A DNA stretch of 64,000 nucleotides from Ctenosaura bakeri (Eukaryota > Chordata > Lepidosauria > Squamata > Iguanidae), in the NCBI GenBank assembly GCA_948474755.1, contig CAOLHI010001030.1, positions 393,544-457,543 of the forward strand, written 5' to 3'. The notes beneath the pieces are model-generated. The model did not search any database, had not been told where the DNA came from, and worked only from the letters and a program-made list of their open reading frames with translations. This document shows positions 28,857 through 39,542 of the stretch, piece by piece (position 1 is the stretch's first letter; each line of letters begins with the position of its first letter). The position numbers were made by a program, and so were the translations under genes.

Positions 28857-29802
28857 TGTTGCGCCCTTGGTAAACCCTGTCCCGGGGTCTACAACTTTGA
28901 TATAAAATTAATCTAACCAGAGAGGTCACCCGAATGTGCACGTAGGCAATAACGGTCTTACGATCGAACGAACCAAAGCAGGCCAGTAAAATCCCCAGTT
29001 ATGTAACCACAGGAGACCTCATGTTGTGATAACCCATGGTGGACAAAAGGTCCTTAACCTTTAAGGAGTCCACTTGAAGGGAGTGAAAGTGTTCCCGGAA
29101 AGTTAGGTACTGGAAGCAATAAAACCTTATCAAATTCATCTCCAGAAACTCACACCACAACCTCAAAGCAGAGGAAGATTCTGTTATTTAGATGACACTT
29201 TATCATGTTATCTTCTGAGAAATGCCAGGTGTGGAGGGTTTTTTTCCCCCTGTCCCTTTGTTTTCCCTGGGAAAGGATTTGCCTTCAAAGTAAATTTTTC
29301 CTACAAATAGTCCCTTTTTTTGGACTAGTTAGGAGAGAAAGGCGAGGCAAGGAGAAGGAGTATGGTGCCTCCTGATCATACCAACTGATTGGTCCTCCCC
29401 TCCAAACAGCTGCGTGATCTCCTCAGCGTCTCTTAGCTGAGCTGCTGTTCTATCATTGCTTCCTGAACCAAGGACTTCAGGAAGAGGTGCGGTATCACCC
29501 AAGCTGCGAATCCCTCAACAATCCCTCTATCTTATTTCCACTCTTTATTTCTATTAGCCCTTGGATGTGTGTGTGCATGTTTGCATTAGTGCGAACTATT
29601 ACTATTCAATAAAGTCATTCATTGGACCTTTTTGTGTGATTTCTGACTGACCCTGACCCTGTAAACATTGGGTAAAGGATCCTTAATTACCCTGCCCTCT
29701 TCGCATTGCTAAAGCAGTATTCATAGCTAATTTTCCCTACAAGTAATAATTTTGACAGGTGTTGGGAACCCCCCTAAAGGACCCCCAGCAAGCAGGGTAA
29801 TG
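28857..29802 (+). mobile_element. solo LTR, TSD TAAC
   Basis: A 946-bp LTR starting TGTTGCGCCC and ending GGGTAATG, flanked by TAAC at 28853-28856 and 29803-29806. AATAAA is at 29608-29613. It is homologous over most of its length to the LTR at 31107 and, in its 3' part, to that at 13260. No internal retroviral region lies next to it. Confidence 0.8.
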
Positions 29803-30430
29803 TAACCATAATGGTTGTCATCACAGTCCTTCATATTTACCATGACATTGTGCTGTGCTGACCAGATCTTGGAAGTAACATGTTAAAATGGATTTACTAC
29901 TTCTAATTTGTTCAGTTTTTAAACTATTACATAAATTTATTACATTACACCAGTGTTAACATGTGTAACTATTAATTGTTCACATTATTTTAATTTGTTA
30001 TTTTTGGGAAGGTGGGTTTGACATTTTTAGAAATGCTCAATAATTTTATTTTTTTTAAATGTACAACTACTACTATTTTACTAATGTGTTAGAAATGGTT
30101 AGCATAGCGAGTTACTTTTTAAATTTTTACTAAAATGACTAATGTTAAATATTAATGCCAAATTAAAATGAATAGCAACAAATTAGTTTTAACACTAATG
30201 TTTCCATATTCTGGCACTGGCCAAAGACTGAACAAAATGGGTGAGAAATGATATGATAGTTGTGTGCATCATGTACCAGTGCTCACAAGTAAAAGTATTT
30301 TGGATGTTAGGTTGTTTTGTAAGCTTACAATAGTATGCACAGAGGAGTACATTTAGAAGGTTATCATTACTTTTGGCAACAAAGAACCATGAAGAGGAAA
30401 TTGGGATTTCACATAGTAATTAGCACATGG
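29803..30430. other. AT-rich intergenic spacer
   Basis: Sequence between the second solo LTR and the next SINE, with 'attttaatttgtta'-type low complexity. No gene or repeat recognised. Confidence 0.4.
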
Positions 30431-30662
30431 AGAGCGAGCATGGTGTAGTGGTTTGAGCTTTGGACTAAAACTCTGGATACTAGGGCTCAAATCTCCACTT
30501 GGCCTTAGAAAGCCACTGGAAGACCTTGGGCAGGTCACACACTCTCATCTCTCAGAGGAAGGCAAAGGCAATCCCCCTCTGAGCAAATCTTGCCAAGAGA
30601 ACCCTGCAATAAGTTCACTCACCATAGGTCAGAAATGACTTGAAGACACACAATAGCAAAGT
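30431..30662 (+). repeat. SINE, + strand, full length
   Basis: Head 'gagcgagcatggtgtagtgg' and 'gggctcaaatctccac', core 'gaccttgggcaggtcac' and 'tctcagaggaaggcaaagg', tail 'gaaatgacttgaagacacac'. The best preserved member in the window. Confidence 0.85.
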
Positions 30663-30889
30663 TAGTAGTTGTGTCTCTCTTAGGAGAGCATTGCACAAAT
30701 GGAGGCTCACTGACAAAGAATTCCTCTCCTTTATGGGCCACCCTCTGGACTGATGACGAATAGTGAACTCAGAGAAAGGCCTCGACCAGTGCTCTTAAGC
30801 TGTGGATAGGTACATATAGGAAGAGGAATTCCTTAAGGCATTGAAATATCTTTCTCAATTGCCTCTCTAATCTCCTTGAGGATCTTTGT

Positions 30890-31025
30890 GGCCCAAATCC
30901 TGTTGATTACTTTCAACAACAGTAGACCTATTGAATCAATGGTTGGAATGGTGAACCAACACATAAGTAAATGTCATTTAGTTCAATGGGTCTACCTACT
31001 TAGGAGTAACAATAGGATTTAGGCC
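30890..31025. mobile_element. small DNA transposon with 16-bp terminal inverted repeats
   Basis: Starts GGCCCAAATCCTGTTG and ends CAATAGGATTTAGGCC, inverted repeats with two mismatches. 136 bp, interior partly palindromic ('gtagacctattgaatc' against 'caatgggtctac'). Confidence 0.65.
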
Positions 31026-31106
31026 ATTATGTTTTGGTAATATAGTGAGTTGTATCCGATACTGGACACCTGTTCATGCAACAATGGACATGTGTATAAT
31101 GAAGGG

Positions 31107-32011
31107 TGTTACCCCACTGGAAAACCATGTCTGCACTTTTGATATTAAAATATGATTCAATGTGCCTGAGTGGCCACCCGGATGGGCATGTAGGCAGCCA
31201 CAGTTGAACGATCGAAAACCAGGTCAGGTCAATAAAATCTCCCATCACGTAGCCCCAGGAGACCTCAAGCTGTGCAAACCCACAGAAGACAAAGGGTCCT
31301 CAACCCCTGAGAAGCTGACTTGAGGAGATTAGCATGTTTGCCCCCAAGTTGAGCAAAATCATATCAGGCAAGGACCATTTACATAAAGTCACACCACAAC
31401 CTAATGCAGCTGAAGATCCTGAGACTTTGGCAACACCTTGTAATCTCATCATGCAAAGGAAGTTAACATTGTGGAGCTTCTTTCTTGATGCAACACCCAC
31501 TGTTCTCTCTGGGAAAGGATTAACCCTCCAGGTACTTTTCCACCTACAAATAGTCCCAGTTTTTGAGCAGTTCTTTGGATCACTCCTGGTCATTCCAGCA
31601 GACCATTTCTCTGTCCGTTGAGTAATCTCCTCAGCCCTCTCAGTGCTGAACTCCATTTCTTTGCTGTTTTTCCCAGACCAAAGACTTCAGGAAAAGGTGC
31701 AATATTACCCCAGCTACATCCCTTCAATAGTTCCCCTATCCAGTTTCCTCTCTTTTGCTTCTTAATAGGTCTTGAGTGACTGTGTGAGTGATTGTATTGG
31801 TGTGTGAGACTTTCATTCAATAAAATCATTTTATTGGACATCTTTGTTTGGTTTTTGGCTTGGCCTGACCCCGTAAAAACTTGGTAAAAAAGACCCCACT
31901 AGGTTACCCTGCCTCTCACATTGCTATTGCTTGTGCTCTGTATAGTTTCATTCCCCATCATGTGGAGCACATTGAGGTGTCCCCCAAGGGACCCCAGAAA
32001 TCAGGGTAAGA
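31107..32011 (+). mobile_element. solo LTR, TSD AGGG
   Basis: A 905-bp LTR starting TGTTACCCC and ending GGGTAAGA, flanked by AGGG at 31103-31106 and 32012-32015. AATAAA is at 31819-31824. Paralogous to 28857-29802 and in the same orientation 1.3 kb away, but with a different duplication, so it is a separate insertion and not the other end of one provirus. Confidence 0.8.
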
Positions 32012-32015
32012 AGGG

Positions 32016-35000
32016 ATTACCCTTTGCCAATACCAACCCTCAAGCACCCCAGAAAAAAACTACTCTGAAGGGCTGAGAAACTCCCCCGGAGCAAACTCAC
32101 AGGCAGTTTCCATGGTTGGAAGGGGAAGGGAAGAAAGGTCTGTGACTTGCATCAGTATCCCATCGGATTTCGCTCTGTAGCTGTAACTGTAGCCTTGCAA
32201 AGACTTCTATAAAGTCATTGAGCCAAAGGGTGCTTTTTCTCCTTCAGAGCTGTTTTGTCTCTGTGTGTTTGTGTGCTGCTTTATCCTTCAGGCTGACTTT
32301 CTATTTTTGTTTATTTGTTCATGGTTGTTTTCCTAAAACTGAGGGAGTGAAGTAAAAGCTCAGTGACAAGGTAGAAGCCACTTTCAACCTTTATGTTATT
32401 ACAAGTGTAAGAGGAGGATAATAAGAGGCTTTGGATAAGTTTGTGCTGGCGCTAATGCTTCTGAAAATGCTAATGAGCAATGTGCCATCCATCTATAAAA
32501 CTGTAAACACTGGTGTGCTGAACAAAATGGGAAAAGCCAGTTTTTAAACAGTGGGGGGATCGGCTGGTGTCATTTGATAAATACAATTAAACAAGGCCAA
32601 TGATTGTTTGCCTGCCGTGTGAGGAAGTGTAGTATTGCAGTATCAAATTTAACTCTGTGCACATGTGCGTATGTGAGAGAGTGAATGAATGACTGAAAAG
32701 GACAGCTCTGTGAAGCGTTTAATTAAAAGCCTCACTCAAAGTCCTGAAAGTCCTTCTTGTTTGAAATCATTGACTTTGAGCAAAATGTCTGCATCTTAAG
32801 GGCTATATAGCTTTCTAAACTATAGTATGAAATTGCAGCATCTATGTAAGATGGTCACATGTGAGGTAAAAGAGTCGCTCAGAAAGAGGGCCCAAGAAGC
32901 AAATGTGAGACATAGCAGGGTAGGAGAAATGTAGTCCCAGTTGGCTGAGTCATGATCCAAGAAAGGAAGGGCCTAAACAGGGAGAGAGAGAGAGAGAGAG
33001 AAGCCAGGATGAGAGGGTAGAGCCGGTGGGTGTAACATGTAAAGGAGAAGGCACGGGAGATAGAGGGCAGAGAAATTACTTAGTGAAGAAGCAGGAGGCT
33101 GAGGACTGGGGAGAGGAGCACCCAAGGTTGTGTGCTAAGGTGTGACCTACCTGGTGATGCGGTGCCAAGACTACCTTCACAAGGAACAGGTGACAAGAAG
33201 GATCAGTGGCAACTAGTCATGATGGCTGTATGATACCTCTTCATTCATAAGTAGTTTGTCTCCAAATACAAGTCACTGGGGAATGATGGCTGGAGAGGAC
33301 TCTTGCCTGTGGTCTTCCCAAGAGACATCTGTTTGACCTCTGTGGGAAACAGGACACTTGAATAGCCTTTGTCGGACCTAGCAGGGCTCTTCTTATGTAG
33401 TAAAAATGTAAGGCCCTGACTTCAACATTTCTGAGATACCTCATGGAAGACTTTTTATCTGGGTTTGGTTGTACTTGATGGATTTAGACAGAAGTGGGTG
33501 TCTGTAATCAGTGCCATAAAAAGAGTCCATCTTTCTATACACACTAATTAGGTAATTGGTTTAATCATATTGACTTGCTACTATCCAAGCCCTTGAGATG
33601 GATGAAAAGGACATTGAAATGTAAAGAAAAAATCTGAATCCATTGAACTTTCCATTATATTAAACTCTCAGCAGAACTGTCACATGACTGCACAATGTAA
33701 CCTGAAATAGAATAGAATCCTCTGCAGCAGAAGCAGTTCATACATTCTGAAGTGAGTCATTAATTGCCAATGACTAAGTCACTGAGAGATGAAATATACA
33801 GTTATGTCTGTGTATAAATCAATGTATATAAATCAGTTCTTAGTGTGGCATCACTATTCTGTTACTTCTGATGCCCTGGGCTGCCTCAAAATATTTTTCG
33901 GAGGCAAAGACTAAGTTGGTGGCACCTCCCACTTCTTGCATAGAAGCCAACTGGACTGATGTTTGAATCTTTCTTCTTTACTGACAATGGGACCATGTAC
34001 AGCACCTGTATAAAGCAGAAAACTGACTTAGGAGGAGTCAGGTGGCACACAATCCTCTTCTCTGACATCTACTAACCACAGCCCAGCATCTGCTGCCTCA
34101 CTCTCTCTAATGGCTGGGCCGTCTCTGATAAGGTTGACAATCTCTCCATGTAGGCGATTTCAAGCCATACGTGACAAGCTATGGGTATGTTGTGCCCTTA
34201 GGGAAGATGTGTGGACATGTACGTGCTTCTAGCTGATTCCATATAATAGCTAATTTGACTACCAGCACCTGGTAGTCAAATTAGTTGTTAAATGGAATCT
34301 GTATTTCCAAGGATTGACTTATTTTTCCTCCAATAATGGGATTTCCTCAGAGATGCATGCCCCCAGTAAGCAGGCTTACAAATTAAGCCCATATTTACCT
34401 TCCAATGACCAATCACATACACACAAAACTATGTTAGATGCAAAAGAAGGCAAATGTCTTTCACCACTTAAGAGAATGTTTCTCCTATAAACATGCTAAA
34501 TATCTTATCTAGTTTGACCCTGAGTGTACTGTAGCAGGTCCTCATGAAAGGAGATCCAAAATGTGCAGGGATGAGCTGGTTTGCCCTTGCTGAACAAAAG
34601 AAAAACCTTTTAACCTCTGTTTTTTAAAAATGTATTTTATCACTTTTGCAGGCTAACAAGCACACCAATTAAGTATACACTAGAAGAGAAAGGATTGTTT
34701 TTATAACCTGCTCACGAGGTTAAGTAGAGTGCTCTCCTGGAAGGCCATAGGGAGGAGACAATGGCAATAGAGTGAAAAGAGGAGAGGAGAGGAAAAAAAT
34801 GTTGAATCAAGTATTCAGTCACTCCTTTACAAGTAGTAATTGTATTTATCATAGTAGTCAATTCATATTCCAAGAGCTGGTAATTACAATTCCATGTTAA
34901 CTTCAGTGACAAGGACCGGAATCATCTATGCATTACATTGCTATATAACCAAGGTAGTTTTGTAACTATGTAGTGAATCCTGGCCTGACCCTCCCCAATC

Positions 35001-36439
35001 CCACTTACCAGTCCGCACCCACTGCAATTGATGAGGGTCTGTTCCCCTGTCCCTTAGTAAGTAGCTGACTAATATTTTCACAACCTCACAGGTGGGAGAT
35101 TGCTCACAGGAGGGTGGGGGTGGGAATGTCACTCAGCTGCTTCCTGAGCACACCTATTGCAGTGGCTGCTGACTGATATGTGGGATTTTGGAGACTTTCA
35201 TAGTCCCTTAAATGAAGGCATACATAGGGATTGTGAATACAAAGCAGTCACAAGTGTGTAACTCTTGGTCATGAATTCGAAACTACCCACTAGGATTCCG
35301 GCCAGTATCTGAGAGAAAATAATCATACTAATGTGGACAAAGGACAGGAGAAGGAGGATAACCTGAAGAGCTGACATGCATCTTACTTGTAATACATAAA
35401 ACACAGCTCACTTGTCTGGTTACTGTTTTTCTTCTTCCACAAATGAAATTAAGTCAAAAGAAAATCCCCTTCCTTCCCATGGACCTAAATCGTATTGTTG
35501 GTCCCAACTAGAGTAGACCTCATTGAGTCAATGGGATTTTCCTACATGTTGACTCAGCATTCAAGAATTGCTTCAGTGGGTCTACTTTCCTGTGCTTAAA
35601 GGCAGCAAGTGTCAGGAAAATCAAAGGGTAGAAAAGTGAAGCAGTTACAGGTGAAACAGGACAGTCCAAGCCATACACATGTGGTCTAGAGGGTTGTCCT
35701 AATATGAGTGGAGGTATAGAAGCAAGGTCTCAGTTCCTCCACAATCAATCACAAGCAGCCAGCAGTCACATTAACAAAACCAAAGGGAGAAGACAATGAG
35801 ATGTGCACTTTAAAGCCAATCCAGGGGTTAGGAATCCAAGCTACTTGAGAGTGCATGGGAACAAATGTAAGTGTGAAGAAGGGTTGTCTACAACAAACAC
35901 TCTATCTACCTGCTAGAAACTTATAGCTGCTTGACCTTGATACATCAAGTAGCTAATTGTTTGGCATTTCCTACTTAAGCCTTCTCAGAAGTTGGCTCTT
36001 TCTGCACTTTGTATTGTCTTGCCATCATTCTGCAAATGAAAATGGTTTCTCCTGAGCATCACCTCCTCTAGCTGAAGTAGGGGCTCCTCATGCGGTGAGG
36101 CTGCATCAGGTGTGCCTGCCCAAGTACTGGGGAGGAGAGGTCATCTGGAGTTGGAACACCTCCAGGTGTGAATCCTCTGAGTCTGAATCCTCAATATGAG
36201 TTATGTCACTGCTCTTCTTGGAACTAACCAATACTACTCAAGACACGGTCTTCTGTTTCTTTGTGTGTGTGTGTGTGTGTGTGTGGACTTTTGCAGGATT
36301 GTCAGGACTCTGCTTCACAAACCATCATTTTTGCAGGAGATAAGAATCATTGCTGAATCAGATAAGAATCACTGCTGGAACAATCTGAAGATCTTTCTTT
36401 TCCAGCAGCCATTACATTCCTATTTCCACACATTCACTT
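32016..36439. other. intergenic; candidate conserved block, microsatellites, one hairpin
   Basis: (GA)n at 32981-33000, (TG)n at 36261-36285, a long hairpin at 34235-34299, and a repeat-free block at about 32160-32790. No coding exon recognised. Confidence 0.4.
34235..34299. repeat. 31-bp inverted repeat with 3-nt loop
   Basis: Arms 34235-34265 and 34269-34299 around CAC. The inner 16 bp pair perfectly. In the outer 15, two positions are G:U when read as RNA and one is a mismatch. Either a tiny transposon relic or a transcribed hairpin. Confidence 0.75.
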
Positions 36440-37111
36440 GCCCTTTCCGCACCACACCTCAATAGCACAGCATTCTGTTATAATCCCAGCATTGCCATTT
36501 CCATGATGATGTCAGGTTAGAAACGATCTCTTCTTCATCCTTTCATCTTAAGCAGATGAATAGCATCATTGCTGCCCATGTTCCCTCTGCACTACAGCAG
36601 CATTGGCCAGTCCTTTTCTCCAGCCAACAGCTCTGATTGGTTGGAGCTTTTTTGTAAGCTGTACTAGCACAGCCACATTGTAATGGCATGACATGCCAGT
36701 ACACTATTGCACTTTTGTGCTATAATGCTTAAAAATATGTTTAATTTTTTTTTAATTTATAGGAGAAATTTAAAATAAACATGGAGAGGTGGTAGATTCC
36801 AAACTTGCCAAGCTATGAGAGTATCTGAGGGAGGGACAAGCTGGGCAGTCCCACACCCCACCCACTCCTGGATCTGTGATAACAGGAAGCACTACCAAGT
36901 GCTATTACCAGAACCACACTGAACCAGCTAATGGGACTGTAGTGCTAAAGGAGGCTCTTAACAGATTTTTTTCTGGAAATGAAATAGGGCTGATTTGCCA
37001 CACTTGGGAAGTGGATAGCAGCTGGATAGCGACAGCATCATGTGGTAGCACAGATCCTGGACCAGGAACAACCCCTTGCTGTGGAGGGATGAGGACGTCG
37101 TGTGGAAAGGG
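36440..37111. mobile_element. probable non-autonomous DNA transposon (GCCCTTTCC termini)
   Basis: Starts GCCCTTTCCGCACCACAC and ends GTGTGGAAAGGGC, close to the termini of the elements at 18954 and 54082. The flanking triplets do not match, so the boundaries are less certain. Confidence 0.45.
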
Positions 37112-37242
37112 CCTCTGACAGCCTTCCCAGTTCTTAACCTTTTCTTTATCATGGACCCCCTTTAAATACCTTTTGTTGCTGAGGACCACCAAGACTTAAC
37201 TCAAGGCAACTTCTGGCTGTATCGGTGGTTGCAAGAAATGTC

Positions 37243-37830
37243 TTTTTTTTTAAATTAATTTTTATTGAAATTTTTAATGAAAAAACAATACTCCTCTTCC
37301 AGACATCAATTTTCCCAGCTGAATCTGAGTTTAACATTCGATTCCATATAAACATTCCATTCCATACATTATCTCTATTTTATAACAATCATATACTATT
37401 ACTTTTAGCTTATATGTAATTATTTACATTTTATCTTTTACCACCTCATTTTGTCTTCCCCCTTTCTCACAACCTTTCTTTCTTTCCCCCTATTTCATTC
37501 TTTTATTCAATTCAATACGTCTCGCCATTCTCTTTCAAAACCCTAGATTGGCTTATTTTTAAGTGAAAAAGTTAACTTTTCTGTCGCTACCATATCCAGG
37601 ACTCTGAATTTCCATTCTCTTATGTCAATATATTTTCATTCTTTCCAATGTTGAGCATAAGTCAGTCTTGCTGCAGTTATTATATATAACAATGTCTTTT
37701 GGTGAGATCTTATTTCTCTTTGTTGCCCTAACATATTCAACAAATAAAGTTTTGGCTTCATTTCAAAGTTTAAACTATATATTCTTTGAATTTCATCATG
37801 TATTTCTTTCCAAAACCTTTTTGCTATTTT
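37243..37830 (-). mobile_element. 5'-truncated L1, 16-bp TSD
   Basis: 588 bp with the 3' end at the left (T-run, hence - strand). It is flanked by the 16-mer GGTTGCAAGAAATGTC at 37227-37242 and 37831-37846. The - strand retains ORF2 C-terminal coding similarity around 37636-37800, including 'ITAARLTYAQHWK'. The long duplication and 5' truncation are the signature of target-primed reverse transcription. Confidence 0.85.
37636..37830 (-). pseudogene. L1 ORF2 C-terminal fragment
   Basis: An open reading remnant with the L1 ORF2 late motif 'AARLTYAQHWK'. It lacks the endonuclease and reverse transcriptase domains and any start, so it is a dead 5'-truncated copy. Confidence 0.7.
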
Positions 37831-38193
37831 GGTTGCAAGAAATGTCATGTGCTTTTTTTCTTAGCCACTCAGCATCATTCACTTGCATGTTCTATGGCAT
37901 ATAGAAGTAGCAAGTGCAGAGCACATTTTTTTTGCTATCAAACAGTCATTTTCATAACTTTTGAGTGGTTTGAGATATTGTAATGAAACTTTGCACAAAT
38001 GATTTTTTTGAGTGGCAAAAGACTTCTGCTCTTTGAGATCAATGTATGACTGTCCGTCTCCCTCCCTCCTTCCCTCATCCATCCATCCATTTTAACTGTA
38101 AAAGCTTATAACATTTCTTCAAAACTTTGCAGATCCCCTGTGAGGACATCACGGACCCCCAGAGGTCCAGAAATCACAGGATAAGAACCACTG

Positions 38194-39152
38194 GTCTATT
38201 CACCTTCCCTTGAATGTGAGTAGAACACCCTACGTGACTGGGGACTCCATATAAAGGTCCCTAATCATGTGGTGCATTCTAATAATGTTCAAGGGAATGT
38301 GAGTAGAATATCCCTTTAGACCTTCTGACTCAATGTGGCAAGACCAGAGACAGTAGGGCCATGCTCAGGGTTGCACAGGGTGGGGCCAGCACATACAGTT
38401 CCATTTCTGAATCGGGCTGGTGGCCAACCAATGACACCTTCTGTCAAGGTTGTTGCTGGGCAGGCAAAGATTTCCTATGAGTAGATGGCAGAAGGAAGAG
38501 GCGGTGTGGCCAGACAGCCAGGTTCAAGGCCAACAGGATTGTTATGGCTATGTCTTGTGTATTAGAGAAGACCACATGCCAGAGCACTGATTGGGTCACC
38601 CCACTTGTTCCAGGGTGACAAGGTAGCATAAAAAGGCTGGTGTTTGCCTTGACCAGCTGCCAGTTAGATGCCCTAGCTGGACCTGCCATGCCATTGGCAG
38701 TATACAATTTGTAAGGGGAGATGCTGCCTGATTTTTCTCCTTTATCTTCTGTTTTTCCTCTTTGCTGGAAAGCTAGCATGTTATTGCTAAGCCTTATCAT
38801 AGAGTGTGGCAATAAACCAGTACTTAATGAGACTCTGGAATTTTTTCTGCTTCACTGGGATTCTCTGCTGCGGCAAAGCCTTGCTTCACAGATAGCACTC
38901 TGCTCATGCTCAGAGGAGCCACATGCTGCCAACCCTGACACCCTCTAGATCATGTCCTCCAGCAAATTGGTATTGGAAAGCATACTGCCTTTGACACAGG
39001 AACCATTATGATTACAGTAGTGGCTATTGAGAACCTTAGCTTCTGTGAATTTGTCACCCAGACTGACAGTGATCCTGTTTATGAATACCTTAGCTGAAAC
39101 ATGAACTGTGTGAAGAAGCTGTCATGGATTTTGTACAATGCAGCTTCACTAG
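38194..39152. other. intergenic, nothing recognised
   Basis: No gene or named repeat. A pair of similar phrases ('agtagaacaccctacg', 'agtagaatatcccttt') about 80 bp apart suggests a decayed local duplication. Confidence 0.35.
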
Positions 39153-39236
39153 GGGCTCATTCATACTACAGCACTCAGTTATAGCACTGTGATTCCATTT
39201 TAATAGCTATGGTTCTTCTTCGTGGTCTCTGTGCCT

Positions 39237-39371
39237 TCATACACTAGGAGCTTTAGCGCCTGCGCGGTAGCGTTCGGAAACTTCTAGAGCTTGTTCGCTT
39301 GGCGGGAACCCCTCCCCCACGCCGGTACTGCGCATGCTCCTCCCGCCGAGCAACGGTCTCTCCTCAGTTCT
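39237..39371 (+). repeat. DIRS copy 1 left inverted terminal repeat
   Basis: 135 bp, the reverse complement of 45099-45233. CpG-rich. Contains TTGGCGGGAA (39299-39308), an E2F-like site, and TGCGCATGC (39329-39337), an NRF1-like site. Outside it, 39213-39236 is the left end proper. Confidence 0.9.
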
Positions 39372-39542
39372 TTCTCGTCCGCTGTTGCGTACGGAAGGTC
39401 TTCGGTTTGTTCCTCTCACTTTTGTGCTTGGCTTGCTGTTTCACGGTTTTACGGACTTTTGGACTGTCTCTGACCTCTCTTTCGGACTCCCCATTCGGTT
39501 TTTGGTGATTTCGGATCTTCACAGTTTGGCGTTTTTCGTCTT
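39372..39542 (+). promoter_or_regulatory. DIRS copy 1 leader between terminal repeat and ORF1
   Basis: 171 nt, T-rich, no TATA box. It likely carries the transcript leader, with transcription driven from the terminal repeat (inference). Confidence 0.4.

Larger units (their letters stand above)
37128..38193. mobile_element. hAT-like element interrupted by L1
   Basis: Starts CAGTTCTTAACC and ends GGATAAGAACCACTG, inverted termini of the CAG...CTG type. 'atggacccccttt' near the left and 'cacggacccccagagg' near the right extend the inverted similarity. No 8-bp duplication was found. An L1 fragment (37243-37830) is inserted inside. Confidence 0.55.

Noticed and set aside
28857..32011. The two LTRs at 28857 and 31107 as the ends of one provirus
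   Set aside because: Each has its own matching 4-bp duplication (TAAC, AGGG), and the 1.3 kb between them holds a SINE and a small DNA transposon but no retroviral sequence.
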